Below the pieces are notes generated by a model, which saw only the letters and a program-made list of their open reading frames with translations, had not been told where the DNA came from and made no database searches. Positions 6,809-13,773 of a stretch of DNA of 14,495 nt are shown piece after piece. The stretch's first letter is position 1. Each line of letters begins with the position of its first letter. Source of the stretch: Chloroflexota bacterium (GTDB taxonomy: Bacteria > Chloroflexota > Limnocylindria > Limnocylindrales > CSP1-4); assembly GCA_021785115.1 (NCBI GenBank), contig JAJYGO010000402.1, positions 1 through 14,495 on the forward strand. The letters run 5' to 3'. The translations under genes were made by a program, and so were the position numbers.

Positions 6809-7747
6809 ATGCAGATCGCCGTGGCCGTCGTCGCGTTCGTCGGTGGGATCGTCATCGTCGTGGCCGCCACCGAACGGCTACTGGGCGGTCTGGTGGGGAT
6901 CGCCGACGCGGCGCAGGTGGCGCCCTTTGTGGCCAGCACGATCATCTCGGGGATGGAGGCCGAGAACGTGGCGGTGGGCCTGGCTGCCGGGTCCAGGGGC
7001 GCGGCCGACGTCGCGCTCGGCACCGCCTTCGGGGGTGCGATCGTCCTGCTCTGCTGGGCCCTCGGGGCGGGCGCGTTGATCGCCCCTCTCCGGGTGAGGG
7101 TGCCGCGCGGGGTGGTGCTGCTGATCCCGGGTGCCGCCCTCCTCGCCGGGCTCCCGATCACGTTCGCCGAGACGCCGCGCTGGGCAGGGCTCGTCCTGCT
7201 CGGCGCGTTCGGGCTCGCGCTTGCCTTCGTCGTGCGCATGTCCCGCGACCACGCGTTCGTCGACGATGCCGAGTTCCGGGAGACCAGGAAAGCGCGGCGC
7301 ACCCTTCGGTCGGCGGTGGGCTGGACCATCGTCGGGCTGGCGTTGATCGCCCTGGGCGGCGAGCTCGTGGCGGCGGGCGCACAGGGGCTCATCACGGCGC
7401 TCGGGCTGTCGGCCGGGCTGATCGGGATGGTGGTGACGCCGCTGGCGATCGAGGCCGAGGAGATCATCCGCCAGGTGATTCCCGCCCGGGAGGGCTATGC
7501 CGACGTGTCGGCGGGCAACACAGTCGGCACGGTGCTCTGGTTCCTGCTCTTCAACCTGGGGGTGATCGTGCTGCTGACGCCCGTGGTCGTACCGGACCGG
7601 GTTCGCCTGCTCGACTGGCCGGCCCTCGTCGTCGTCGCCGCGGTGGCTGCGGCGTTCCTGTGGCGCGGCCGCGTCGGACGAGTCGAGGGCACGGTGCTGG
7701 TCGTACTCGGTATCGTCTACGCAGCCCTGCACATTGTCGTCCATTGA
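6809..7747 (+). CDS. CaCA-superfamily (sodium/calcium exchanger-like) membrane protein
   Basis: A 312-residue, highly hydrophobic protein with about ten membrane segments and the two inverted alpha-repeats of cation/Ca2+ exchangers. Alpha-1 (about 40-80) reads STIISGMEAENVAVGLAAG and then ADVALGTAFGG. Alpha-2 (about 205-250) reads VVTPLAIEAEEIIRQV and then ADVSAGNTVGT. The Glu residues (50/52 and 215/217/218) stand where the family has its ion-coordinating acids. A charged cytoplasmic loop (144-168) separates the halves. The classic GTSLPE motif is altered (SGMEAE, TPLAIEAEE), so ion selectivity is open. I chose ATG 6809 because the 37 residues upstream in frame are Arg-rich, lack family character and precede the first helix directly. 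The gene stands alone on the plus strand. Confidence 0.85.
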   Translation: MQIAVAVVAFVGGIVIVVAATERLLGGLVGIADAAQVAPFVASTIISGMEAENVAVGLAAGSRGAADVALGTAFGGAIVLLCWALGAGALIAPLRVRVPRGVVLLIPGAALLAGLPITFAETPRWAGLVLLGAFGLALAFVVRMSRDHAFVDDAEFRETRKARRTLRSAVGWTIVGLALIALGGELVAAGAQGLITALGLSAGLIGMVVTPLAIEAEEIIRQVIPAREGYADVSAGNTVGTVLWFLLFNLGVIVLLTPVVVPDRVRLLDWPALVVVAAVAAAFLWRGRVGRVEGTVLVVLGIVYAALHIVVH

Positions 7748-7756
7748 GCGCACGTG

Positions 7757-7785
7757 CCTCCGCGGACATTGCGTTCACGCGGAGG
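7757..7785. terminator. Hairpin between convergent genes, weak bidirectional terminator candidate
   Basis: CCTCCGCG (7757-7764) and CGCGGAGG (7778-7785) form a perfect 8-bp stem with a 13-base loop, ten bases after the exchanger stop and between the convergent exchanger and hemerythrin-like genes. There is no T-tract on either side. The remainder of 7786-7942 shows nothing recognisable. Confidence 0.35.
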
Positions 7786-7942
7786 GGTTCGCCGGAGGCC
7801 AACGCGTGACGTCCCGCGGGCGCGGGCCGGCAGGGAGCGCGAGCGGCGCCTCGTCGCTCGTTCGTCGATGACCACGGGCGATGGCTTGCCAGAACGGGGC
7901 GGTCCGGGGCACCGGGTGCCGACCGGTTGGGGCCCGATGGAC

Positions 7943-8503
7943 CTAGCGTTCGGCACCGTCGCGCGTCGCCGCGGGGGTGTTGCTCTCGGACCCCATCCTG
8001 CACAGGCGGGCCACCTGGGCCTCTTGGTCGAGATGCGCGGCGATCTCCGCCGCCAGGCCGCAGAGGCGCCACCGCAGATCGACCAGCCTCCGATATGTGG
8101 GCTCGCCGGTCCGCAGAGCGACGACATCGCCCTCGAGGCGGACGATGGCCGTTCTCAGACGCGCGTGCTGCCACCGCAGGACGGCGGTGGCCCCGCCGGT
8201 CCGTGGGTCCCGCTCGAGATCCGGATAGGACTGCGCCTCGGTCCGCGCGAGGTGCGAGGTGAGGGCGACCCCGACGGCCGCGCAGAGGGCGCCGAGCGTG
8301 TCCGCCAGCTCGGGCGCCCCGAGGTGGCCGACCAGGGTGGTCGCGGCCTCGAGGCTGGCGAGGGTCGGTTCCAGTGCCCGCGCCTCAGCGGCATAGAGAT
8401 CGGAGACGGATCGCGCCCCCGGCGGGGCGGGCCCCGCGGTCTCGTTCCGAGCGGCAGCCGGGGATGCCGCGACGGGCCCCGCGCGCGGTCCGGGCCAGGG
8501 CAT
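7943..8503 (-). CDS. Hemerythrin-like (HHE-type) cation-binding protein
   Basis: 186 residues, soluble. After a Pro/Ala-rich N-terminus the rest is helical. The spacing fits an HHE/hemerythrin four-helix bundle: His84-x3-Glu88 followed by YPDL, His113 in WQHARL, and His157-x3-Glu161 (AAHLDQE) near the end. Hemerythrin domains use such residues to hold a di-iron centre that binds O2, NO or peroxide. His60 may be a further ligand. Sequence outside these residues is diverged, so metal binding is inferred. ATG 8503 is preceded by TAGGAG at 7-base spacing, which decides it over an upstream in-frame codon at 8557. It is the last gene of a minus-strand operon, 10 bases after the three-helix membrane protein. 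Confidence 0.72.
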   Translation of the reverse strand: MPWPGPRAGPVAASPAAARNETAGPAPPGARSVSDLYAAEARALEPTLASLEAATTLVGHLGAPELADTLGALCAAVGVALTSHLARTEAQSYPDLERDPRTGGATAVLRWQHARLRTAIVRLEGDVVALRTGEPTYRRLVDLRWRLCGLAAEIAAHLDQEAQVARLCRMGSESNTPAATRDGAER

Positions 8504-8513
8504 CAGCGTGCTC

Positions 8514-8903
8514 CTAGATCCCGATGGGCGTGCCGATCTCGCCGATGAGCGGGGCAATGATCACCGACACGATCAGGATGATCGTCCAGGTTCGCAGGAG
8601 GCCGACCGAGGTGCGGCTCCGGAAGAGATAGCGGGCGAGCAGGAACGAGAGCCCGACCAGCACGAGCATCGAGACCCACATGGCGGCGATGTCGCCGTCG
8701 CGGCCGCCCGCCGTGTTGGGCCACAGGTTGTACGAGTTGGGGACGTTGGGGAACCAGGTGAAGACGAGGCGGAAGAGCGCCTCCGCCCAGATGCCGGTGA
8801 GCGAGCCCACGTAGGCGGCCGCGACGAGCGGGGTGACCCGCGTGGGGACCTTCGAGTCCACGGACTGTGCGGTGACCGACCGCTCGGCAGTGGAAGTGGT
8901 CAT
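8514..8903 (-). CDS. Small membrane protein, three helices, unrecognised
   Basis: 129 residues. A Ser/Thr-rich N-terminal tail (1-22) is followed by three hydrophobic segments at about 24-46, 73-91 and 102-120. An extramembrane loop (about 50-70) reads FPNVPNSYNLWPNTAGGRDG, rich in Asn, Pro and Gly. I know no family for it. The ATG at 8903 has a textbook AGGAGG at 8-base spacing. A longer frame opens upstream but would overlap the preceding gene, so I reject it. It is the middle gene between the four-helix membrane protein and the hemerythrin-like protein, all tightly spaced, so the products probably act together. A subunit of a membrane complex is a reasonable guess, but nothing in the sequence proves a function. 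Confidence 0.82.
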   Translation of the reverse strand: MTTSTAERSVTAQSVDSKVPTRVTPLVAAAYVGSLTGIWAEALFRLVFTWFPNVPNSYNLWPNTAGGRDGDIAAMWVSMLVLVGLSFLLARYLFRSRTSVGLLRTWTIILIVSVIIAPLIGEIGTPIGI

Positions 8904-8932
8904 CGGAGCAGCCTCCTGGTGCGGCGCGTCGG

Positions 8933-9466
8933 TCATGACCCGACCGGGAAGGTGAGGTACTTGACGAGGTAGATGCCCATCACCGCGATCACGGCGATCC
9001 ATCCGAACGCGGCCGCGGTGAGCACGAGGATGCTGCGCCGCACGTCGGGGCTGCTGACCACCCGCTCGCGGTAGCTCCAGATGAGCACCGTGACCATGGC
9101 GATGATGCCGGGCACGATGAGCGAGACGTGCTCCATGATGTCGAAGAGGAGCGGACCCGCGAAGTTCCCGAGCGAGTCGCTGGTGACCTTCAGCGTTGCG
9201 GTGTCGAACGAGTTGGAGGTCGTCAGGTTGAACGCCGCGGGCGTGCCGAAGTTGATGTCGGGGATGATCCCCGTGATGACTACCAGCACCGCGAGGCCCA
9301 GCGCCACCCCCGAGCCGATGCGCATATGGAGCAGGGCGTGATGGGAAGGCTCGGTGGTGAAGAAGACCGAGCCGAAGACGTAGTCGGCGATCGCCAGCAC
9401 CAGGGCGATCGAGAGGATGTGGTGGAGCGACAACCACAAGGTGTTGGCGCCCAATCCGAAGAGCAC
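8933..9466 (-). CDS. His-rich four-helix membrane protein, unrecognised
   Basis: 177 residues with four membrane helices at about 14-36, 49-70, 112-130 and 144-168. Histidines cluster at the helix ends: His15 and His16 at the start of helix 1, His42, His43 and His47 between helices 1 and 2, and His113 at the start of helix 3. This placement is common in heme- or metal-binding membrane proteins. There is no CxxCH or other named motif. A long polar loop (71-108), rich in Thr, Ser and Asn, separates helices 2 and 3. GTG 9466 is preceded by GTGGAGG at about 6-base spacing, which outweighs the longer open frame back to 9667; that frame would swallow the divergent promoter region. It is the first gene of the three-gene operon, 29 bases ahead of the next. 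Metal or heme binding is inference. Confidence 0.8.
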   Translation of the reverse strand: MLFGLGANTLWLSLHHILSIALVLAIADYVFGSVFFTTEPSHHALLHMRIGSGVALGLAVLVVITGIIPDINFGTPAAFNLTTSNSFDTATLKVTSDSLGNFAGPLLFDIMEHVSLIVPGIIAMVTVLIWSYRERVVSSPDVRRSILVLTAAAFGWIAVIAVMGIYLVKYLTFPVGS

Positions 9467-9573
9467 GGTGCACCTCCACTGCCGGCGTTCAGGCGCGCAG
9501 CGCCCGCCCGCGACGCCGATCCCGATGGTGGCGCCCGCCGGGACGGCTGCCAACGCGAGGACCCGCCGACTCG

Positions 9574-9606
9574 CCTGCGGGTTCCCGCAGGAACCCTGCG
9601 GGTTCC
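9574..9606. promoter_or_regulatory. Nested palindromes and 12-mer direct repeats in the divergent promoter region
   Basis: CCTGCGGG-TT-CCCGCAGG (9574-9591) is a perfect 8-bp inverted repeat. It runs directly into GGAACCC-TGC-GGGTTCC (9590-9606), a perfect 7-bp inverted repeat. The 12-mer CCTGCGGGTTCC occurs at 9574-9585 and again at 9595-9606, spaced 21 bp, which is two helical turns. The site lies between the GTG of the membrane operon (9466) and the TTG of the response regulator (9659), just upstream of a good -10. It looks like a binding site for a dimeric regulator, possibly the adjacent NarL-type protein. Transcript hairpins are the alternative. Confidence 0.55.
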
Positions 9607-9630
9607 ACGGGCGGAGGCGTCGGGGCTCGC

Positions 9631-9639
9631 TGCTAGACT
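9631..9639 (+). promoter_or_regulatory. Extended -10 promoter for the two-component operon
   Basis: TGCTAGACT is an extended -10 (TGN plus TAnnnT), placing the transcript start near 9646. The short leader then contains GAGG, 7 bases before the TTG start at 9659. No good -35 is visible at the expected distance. This fits an activator-dependent promoter with the palindromes centred about 55 bases upstream. Confidence 0.45.
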
Positions 9640-9658
9640 CGGCGGACGAGGCGAGCTC

Positions 9659-10312
9659 TTGACGCAACTACGAGTCGTGCTGGGCGAGGATCACGCGGTC
9701 GTCCGTGAGGGCACGCGCGAGATCCTCGAGCAGACACCGGACATGACGGTCGTCGGCGAGGCGGCCGACGGAGCCGAGGTCGTGGCCCTTGCCACCCGGC
9801 TCTTGCCGGACGTCGTGCTGCTCGATCTGTCGATGCCCGGGATGAACGGGGTCGAGGCGACGCGCCGCATCCGGGCCACGCCCGACGGCCCGCGGGTGCT
9901 CATCCTCAGCGCCTACGACGACGAGGATTATGTGGTGGCCGCCATGAGCGCGGGGGCCGGCGGCTACCTGCTCAAGACCGCCCACGCGGACGACGTGGTG
10001 GCGGCGATCCGCGCGGTGGCCCGCGGTGAGGTCGTCCTCGACCCGTCGGTAGCCCGACACCTGTTGAGCCGCGCCAGCGAGGGTCCTACGGCACCGACGC
10101 TCACCTCGCGCGAGCTCGCGGTCCTCCGCCTGGCGGCCCGGGGTCAACGGACTACGGAGATCGCCGCGGCGCTCTCGCTTGGCGGGCGCACCGTCGAGGC
10201 GCACTTCACGAGCATCTTCAACAAGCTCGGCGTCTCGACGCGGACCGAGGCCATCGTGGTCGCCGCGTCGCGCGGCTGGGTCCGCCTCGAGCGGGACGTC
10301 CCACCGACGTGA
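9659..10312 (+). CDS. NarL/FixJ-family response regulator (receiver plus LuxR HTH)
   Basis: 217 residues. The receiver domain (about 4-120) has the acidic pair Glu10-Asp11 (GEDHAVVREG), the phospho-acceptor Asp56 in VVLLDLSMPGMNG, the switch Ser84 (LILSAYDDE) and the conserved Lys106 (YLLKTAHADD). The C-terminal LuxR-type helix-turn-helix (about 148-210) reads LTSRELAVLRLAARG, TTEIAAALSLGGRTVEAH and FNKLGVSTRTEA. All key residues are present, so it should be an active, phosphorylation-dependent transcription factor. The TTG at 9659 is chosen from GAGG at 7-base spacing and from where the receiver fold begins; the frame is open far upstream without family character. Its stop overlaps the kinase start by four bases. 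Its target may be the palindromes upstream and thus the divergent membrane operon. Confidence 0.94.
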   Translation: MTQLRVVLGEDHAVVREGTREILEQTPDMTVVGEAADGAEVVALATRLLPDVVLLDLSMPGMNGVEATRRIRATPDGPRVLILSAYDDEDYVVAAMSAGAGGYLLKTAHADDVVAAIRAVARGEVVLDPSVARHLLSRASEGPTAPTLTSRELAVLRLAARGQRTTEIAAALSLGGRTVEAHFTSIFNKLGVSTRTEAIVVAASRGWVRLERDVPPT

Positions 10313-11769
10313 CGGGCGGCCTCGAACCGACTCGCCGTTCGTGGCTCGCCCGGGCGCTCGGCGCGCGGCTAGAGCGGATCCGGCCGTGGCTGCCGCCCAT
10401 CTCGCGCCCCGAGTTCTGGGCCGTCCAGGGCCTGGTGCTGCTGATCGCCGTCATCCACACCGTGCTCGACGCGACGCGGCCGACCATCGAGCCGCAGCCC
10501 CTGTACCTGGTCCCCACCTCGCTCTACTTCGTGCCGGTCGTCTACGCCTCGCTCAACTTCGGCCTGCGCGGCTCGCTCGCCACGGCACTTTGGGGCGTGG
10601 TCCTGACCCTGCCCGACATGCTGCTCTGGGACAGCGGCCTCGAGCGGGTGGCCGAGGGCTGGCAGATGGTGATCCTGCTGGCGGTGGCGATCTTCGTCGG
10701 CCAGCGGGTGGATCGCGAGGCGCACGCGCGCGAGGCGGCCGAGGAACGAGAACGCGAGCGGCACCGCTCGGAAGCTCGTTACCGCGGGCTTTTCGACCAC
10801 GCGGCAGAGCCGGTCCTCGTTCTTGACGCTCACGGCGTGATCACCGAGGCGAATGCGGCGGCTGCCGCCCTGCTCGGACTGCCCACACCCGCCCTGGCCG
10901 GCGTGACGCTCGCGTCACTCCTGGGCGCGACGACGGCCGACCAGCTCCTCCGTCGACACGACGGCGCCGTGCCGCTCCCTGGCGCTGCGGGTGGATCGCC
11001 GACCTGGGTGCAGCCGATCGTCTGCCGGACCGGCGGTCCCGGCGAGGGCGGGGGGGAGCTCGAGCTGATGCTCCCCGACGTCACGCTCCAGTACGAGCGC
11101 CAGCGTGATCTCGAGGCCTATGCGCACGGGATCCTCGACGCTCGCGAGGAGGAGCAGCGCTGCATCGGGCGCGAACTCCATGACGGTCCCCTGCAGACCC
11201 TCGTGCTCATCTGCCGCAAGCTCGACACGATCGGCGACCCCGCCGCCTCCCGGGCTGCTGGTGAGGCCCGCCACCTCGCGGAGGACACCGTGGACGAGCT
11301 GCGACGGATCAGCCGAGCGCTCCGGCCATCGGTGCTGGACGATCTCGGGCTCTCGGCAGCCCTCCAGTCCGAGGTGACGGCGCTGGCCCGCCGCAGCGGC
11401 GTCGGCGCGCGCTTCGTGCGGAGCGGCGCAGAGGCCCGCCTGCCCGCTCCGATCGAGCTGGCGCTGCTGCGCGTCACGCAGGAGGCGCTCCACAACGTGG
11501 AGCGGCATGCCGGCGCGAACACCGTCCTCGTCCGGCTCACCTACGGGCGGGCACGCGTGCGTCTCCAGGTACGCGACGACGGGTGCGGCTATCTGCCGCA
11601 ATCGGCGTCGGAGCTCCTGCAGGCTGGCAAGCTCGGCCTCGTCGGGATGGAGGAGCGGGCCCGCCTGGTGGGCGGCCGGATGACGGCTCGCAGCTGTCCG
11701 GGCGTCGGCACGACCGTCGAGATCGCGATACCCGTGGCGCCGGAGGCCGCGAAGGGATCGGCAGCCTGA
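10309..11769 (+). CDS. Membrane sensor histidine kinase, NarX/DegS-like (HisKA_3)
   Basis: 486 residues. Four hydrophobic segments (about 37-52, 65-80, 87-103 and 118-131) form an N-terminal membrane sensor without a large periplasmic domain. A coiled, charged stretch (135-155) leads to a PAS domain (about 155-265, ARYRGLFDHAAEPVLVLDAHG). The dimerisation region has the phospho-acceptor His291 in CIGRELHDGPLQTL. The ATPase domain shows the N box (QEALHNVERHAG), the G1 box (DDGCGY) and the G2 region (GKLGLVGMEERARLVGG), ending GVGTTVEI. Everything needed for autophosphorylation is present. The GTG start overlaps the regulator's stop (GTGA), so the two are translationally coupled and are cognate partners. 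The signal is unknown; the sensor should detect something in or near the membrane or in the cytoplasm through PAS. Confidence 0.94.
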   Translation: MTGGLEPTRRSWLARALGARLERIRPWLPPISRPEFWAVQGLVLLIAVIHTVLDATRPTIEPQPLYLVPTSLYFVPVVYASLNFGLRGSLATALWGVVLTLPDMLLWDSGLERVAEGWQMVILLAVAIFVGQRVDREAHAREAAEERERERHRSEARYRGLFDHAAEPVLVLDAHGVITEANAAAAALLGLPTPALAGVTLASLLGATTADQLLRRHDGAVPLPGAAGGSPTWVQPIVCRTGGPGEGGGELELMLPDVTLQYERQRDLEAYAHGILDAREEEQRCIGRELHDGPLQTLVLICRKLDTIGDPAASRAAGEARHLAEDTVDELRRISRALRPSVLDDLGLSAALQSEVTALARRSGVGARFVRSGAEARLPAPIELALLRVTQEALHNVERHAGANTVLVRLTYGRARVRLQVRDDGCGYLPQSASELLQAGKLGLVGMEERARLVGGRMTARSCPGVGTTVEIAIPVAPEAAKGSAA

Positions 11770-12032
11770 ACACTCGGCGACTGGCCGGGGACCGCCATGA
11801 TCGCGGGGTCGCCGCGCAGGATGCCGGGGGACTTGCCGGAGCCCGTCGCAGGAGGTGAGACCAGCGGCCGAAATGACCGGCGGCGTGGCCCAAACGGGAC
11901 GGTCGCGCCGCACGGATCAACGGTCTTGGCGAGGCTCCCTTTTCGGCACACCCGCAGAGAAGGAGTAACAGGCACCATGGTGGCATGGTGGCCGGCGTAG
12001 GGGCCCGCCTACCGCTACGCCCCGACCCGGTT

Positions 12033-12355
12033 TCAGAAGTCGATCGGTGCACCCGCGTCCTTGTTGGCCTGACCCGGATCGCGGCCGTGCAGCTCGAACC
12101 AGTCGCGAAGGGTCGCGAGCGGACCGTCGCCTGCCGTGGCGCCCAGCGCCGCGAGCGCCTGCGCGACGGCGTCCGGGCGGATCGTCCAGACCACTGGTAT
12201 TCGGTGATGCCTGGCCCCCAGACCGCCGCCACGCCCGGGCCGAGATCGTGCCCCTCGATCCGGAGCGTGCCGTCGGCCTGCTCGCTGGCCGTGAGGACGC
12301 GCAGGCCGCCCGCGTCTCGGGCGTCCCGGAAGGTCACCGATCGGCGGTGCTGCAT
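12033..12355 (-). pseudogene. Small hypothetical gene interrupted by a 2-base frameshift
   Basis: The ATG at 12355 has a strong GAGGAGGG Shine-Dalgarno four bases upstream. It reads MQHRRSVTFRDARDAGGLRV, then LRIEGHDLGPGVAAVWG and GITEYQW. At 12189-12190 two extra bases shift the frame. The following segment then continues sensibly in another frame as WTIRPDAVAQALAALG, then LRDWFELHGRDPGQANKDAG, stopping at 12033. Removing the two bases restores about 106 residues: an N-terminal beta-rich half, then a helix whose pattern suits small bacterial proteins of unknown function. Without the correction the first frame stays open antisense through the kinase gene. It may be a recent mutation or an assembly/sequencing error. 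It lies 177 bases downstream of the 268-residue gene, with its own ribosome-binding site. Confidence 0.6.
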
Positions 12356-12532
12356 GTTGCCCTCCTCGCTCGTCGAGCATAGCGCGGTGTTCTCGATCGA
12401 TCCCCGTCGAGCTGCCGAGCGGCCCCCCTCGGCATCGGGAGCCGACGCTGGTTGGAGCCCGTCTCCTCGGGGATGGGTAGCACGCGGTGCAGGAGCCGGC
12501 CGCGAGGGAGGCTGGGCGATGGTCTCGCCGGA

Positions 12533-13339
12533 CTACCCTGCCTGCTCGGCCTCGACGGGCGCCATCGGCGACAGGAGTCGCTCGAGGACCGCGAACGCCC
12601 GCGCCCGCTCGCCGAGCATGCCGAGCGCCTCGATGCGCGCCAGATCGGCCAGCTCCCTCGCGCGCGCCGGGGCCAGCTCGGCCGCCCGAGACCGCAGGAC
12701 CGCGACGTCCATCGGCGGAGCGCCAGGTTGAGGTCCGTGGAGCCGATCGGCGTGCTCGGCCAGCCATTCCAGGCGCTCGACGAGGTCCCTCCACTCTTGC
12801 GCGAGCGCCGGGAACAGGACGCAGCGGCCGGCGAGGTACCGGCGCTCCAGCGCGGTGCGGGCTGCCTCCTCGAGGAAGAGGTTGGTGAGCGTGAAGACCA
12901 GCGTGGCACGCCAGTCCTGGGCCTCCCCGGCGGCGTGCTCCCGATCTGTCTGGTGGGTGATGCGCGCGAGCTCGGCCTCGGTGGCAAGGAGCCCAGACCA
13001 CTTGGCGAGCAGCGCCCAGCGCAGGCCCTCGATGTCCCGTACCTCGTGCGCGGCGAGGTTCGCTTGGAGCACCAGCTCGAACAGGAAGCAGGCGTCGCCA
13101 AACGCCCGGCGCACCGCCTGCCAGACCTCCTGCGGCGTGCCCTTGGTGGTGGCGCGGACGGCCGCCTCGACCTGGCCCGCGATACGCACCAGGGGCCAGT
13201 CCTCGCGCGGCGCGTCCCGGATCGCGGCGAGGTAGTCCGGCAGCGTGGGGAACGCCTGCGCCTCGGCCAGCCAGGCGAGGACAGCGTCACGCGGGGTCAG
13301 GCTGGCTTCCAGTCGAGCGACCCGCCGGGCGAGGGTCAT
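12533..13339 (-). CDS. Hypothetical helical protein (268 aa), coupled to the zinc-finger-like gene
   Basis: I do not recognise this family. The protein is almost wholly alpha-helical, rich in Ala, Leu, Arg and Glu, with Trp scattered (EDWPLVRIAGQVEAA, EVWQAVRRAFGDACFLFEL, LRWALLAKWSGLLATEAEL). There is no signal peptide, membrane segment or catalytic motif I can name. The N-terminus MTLARRVARLEASL looks like a short coiled coil, as in proteins that pair with a partner helix; the neighbour's C-terminal half has a similar LEDRVAALEAA stretch. The ATG at 13339 overlaps the stop of the upstream gene (ATGA), so translation is coupled and the two products probably interact. Codon use resembles the neighbours. 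Confidence 0.75.
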   Translation of the reverse strand: MTLARRVARLEASLTPRDAVLAWLAEAQAFPTLPDYLAAIRDAPREDWPLVRIAGQVEAAVRATTKGTPQEVWQAVRRAFGDACFLFELVLQANLAAHEVRDIEGLRWALLAKWSGLLATEAELARITHQTDREHAAGEAQDWRATLVFTLTNLFLEEAARTALERRYLAGRCVLFPALAQEWRDLVERLEWLAEHADRLHGPQPGAPPMDVAVLRSRAAELAPARARELADLARIEALGMLGERARAFAVLERLLSPMAPVEAEQAG

Positions 13340-13773
13340 GGCTGGGGCTCCCCGAGCAGGCCACCGTCGAGCAGATCCACCACTGGCGCGGTGTCCTCAC
13401 CCCTCCGATGCGCGGCCTCCAGCGCCGCCACCCGATCCTCCAGCTCGCCCACCTTCAGCAGGTTGGTGGCCGCCACCGCGGTGGAGATGAGCGCGCGCAG
13501 GCGGGCGATGCTGTTCTCCAGGCCCAGGCCGTCGGTGACGACGATCTCCAGGAGCCGCCGGATCCCCTCCACGGTGTCGAGCCCGAAGAGGTCATACGCC
13601 ACCGCGACGGTGCCCTCCTTGCGCCGGCGCAGGCCCCCCAGCCGGCGGGCCTCGGCCGCCTCTGCCGCCCGCTCCGGGTCGTGGGCAAAGCAATAGGGAC
13701 GCTCGCGCTGCGGTCCCGCCCGGCACATCCGGCCGTCGGGCATGACGAAGGAGCAGACCCGGCGGGCTACCAA
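13336..13773 (-). CDS. Zinc-finger-like small protein with coiled-coil tail (145 aa)
   Basis: The N-terminus carries Cys7, Cys17, Cys28 and His31 (C-x9-C-x10-C-x2-H, ending YCFAH), a likely single-zinc knuckle. It is followed by the basic, Ala-rich helix DPERAAEAAEARRLGGLRRR. This N-terminal style recurs in short bacterial proteins of mobile or phage-like neighbourhoods; I know no assigned function. The middle (TVEGIRRLLEIVVTDGLGLE) and the end (KVGELEDRVAALEAAHRR) are helical, the latter probably a coiled coil. The TTG at 13773 is inferred: AAAGG lies six bases upstream and Cys7 follows closely. The start codon lies inside the repeated motif at 13764-13810, which points to control by a bound protein or RNA structure. 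It is the first gene of a two-gene unit. Confidence 0.75.
   Translation of the reverse strand: MVARRVCSFVMPDGRMCRAGPQRERPYCFAHDPERAAEAAEARRLGGLRRRKEGTVAVAYDLFGLDTVEGIRRLLEIVVTDGLGLENSIARLRALISTAVAATNLLKVGELEDRVAALEAAHRRGEDTAPVVDLLDGGLLGEPQP

Noticed and set aside
7754..8548. Plus-strand open frame antisense to the hemerythrin-like gene
   Set aside because: Composition is low-complexity Gly/Arg/Pro. The minus frame has a strong ribosome-binding site and the HHE pattern.
12452..13696. Plus-strand open frame of 414 codons antisense to the zinc-finger pair
   Set aside because: No recognisable protein pattern. The minus-strand pair shows ATGA coupling, a Cys/His knuckle and Shine-Dalgarno support.
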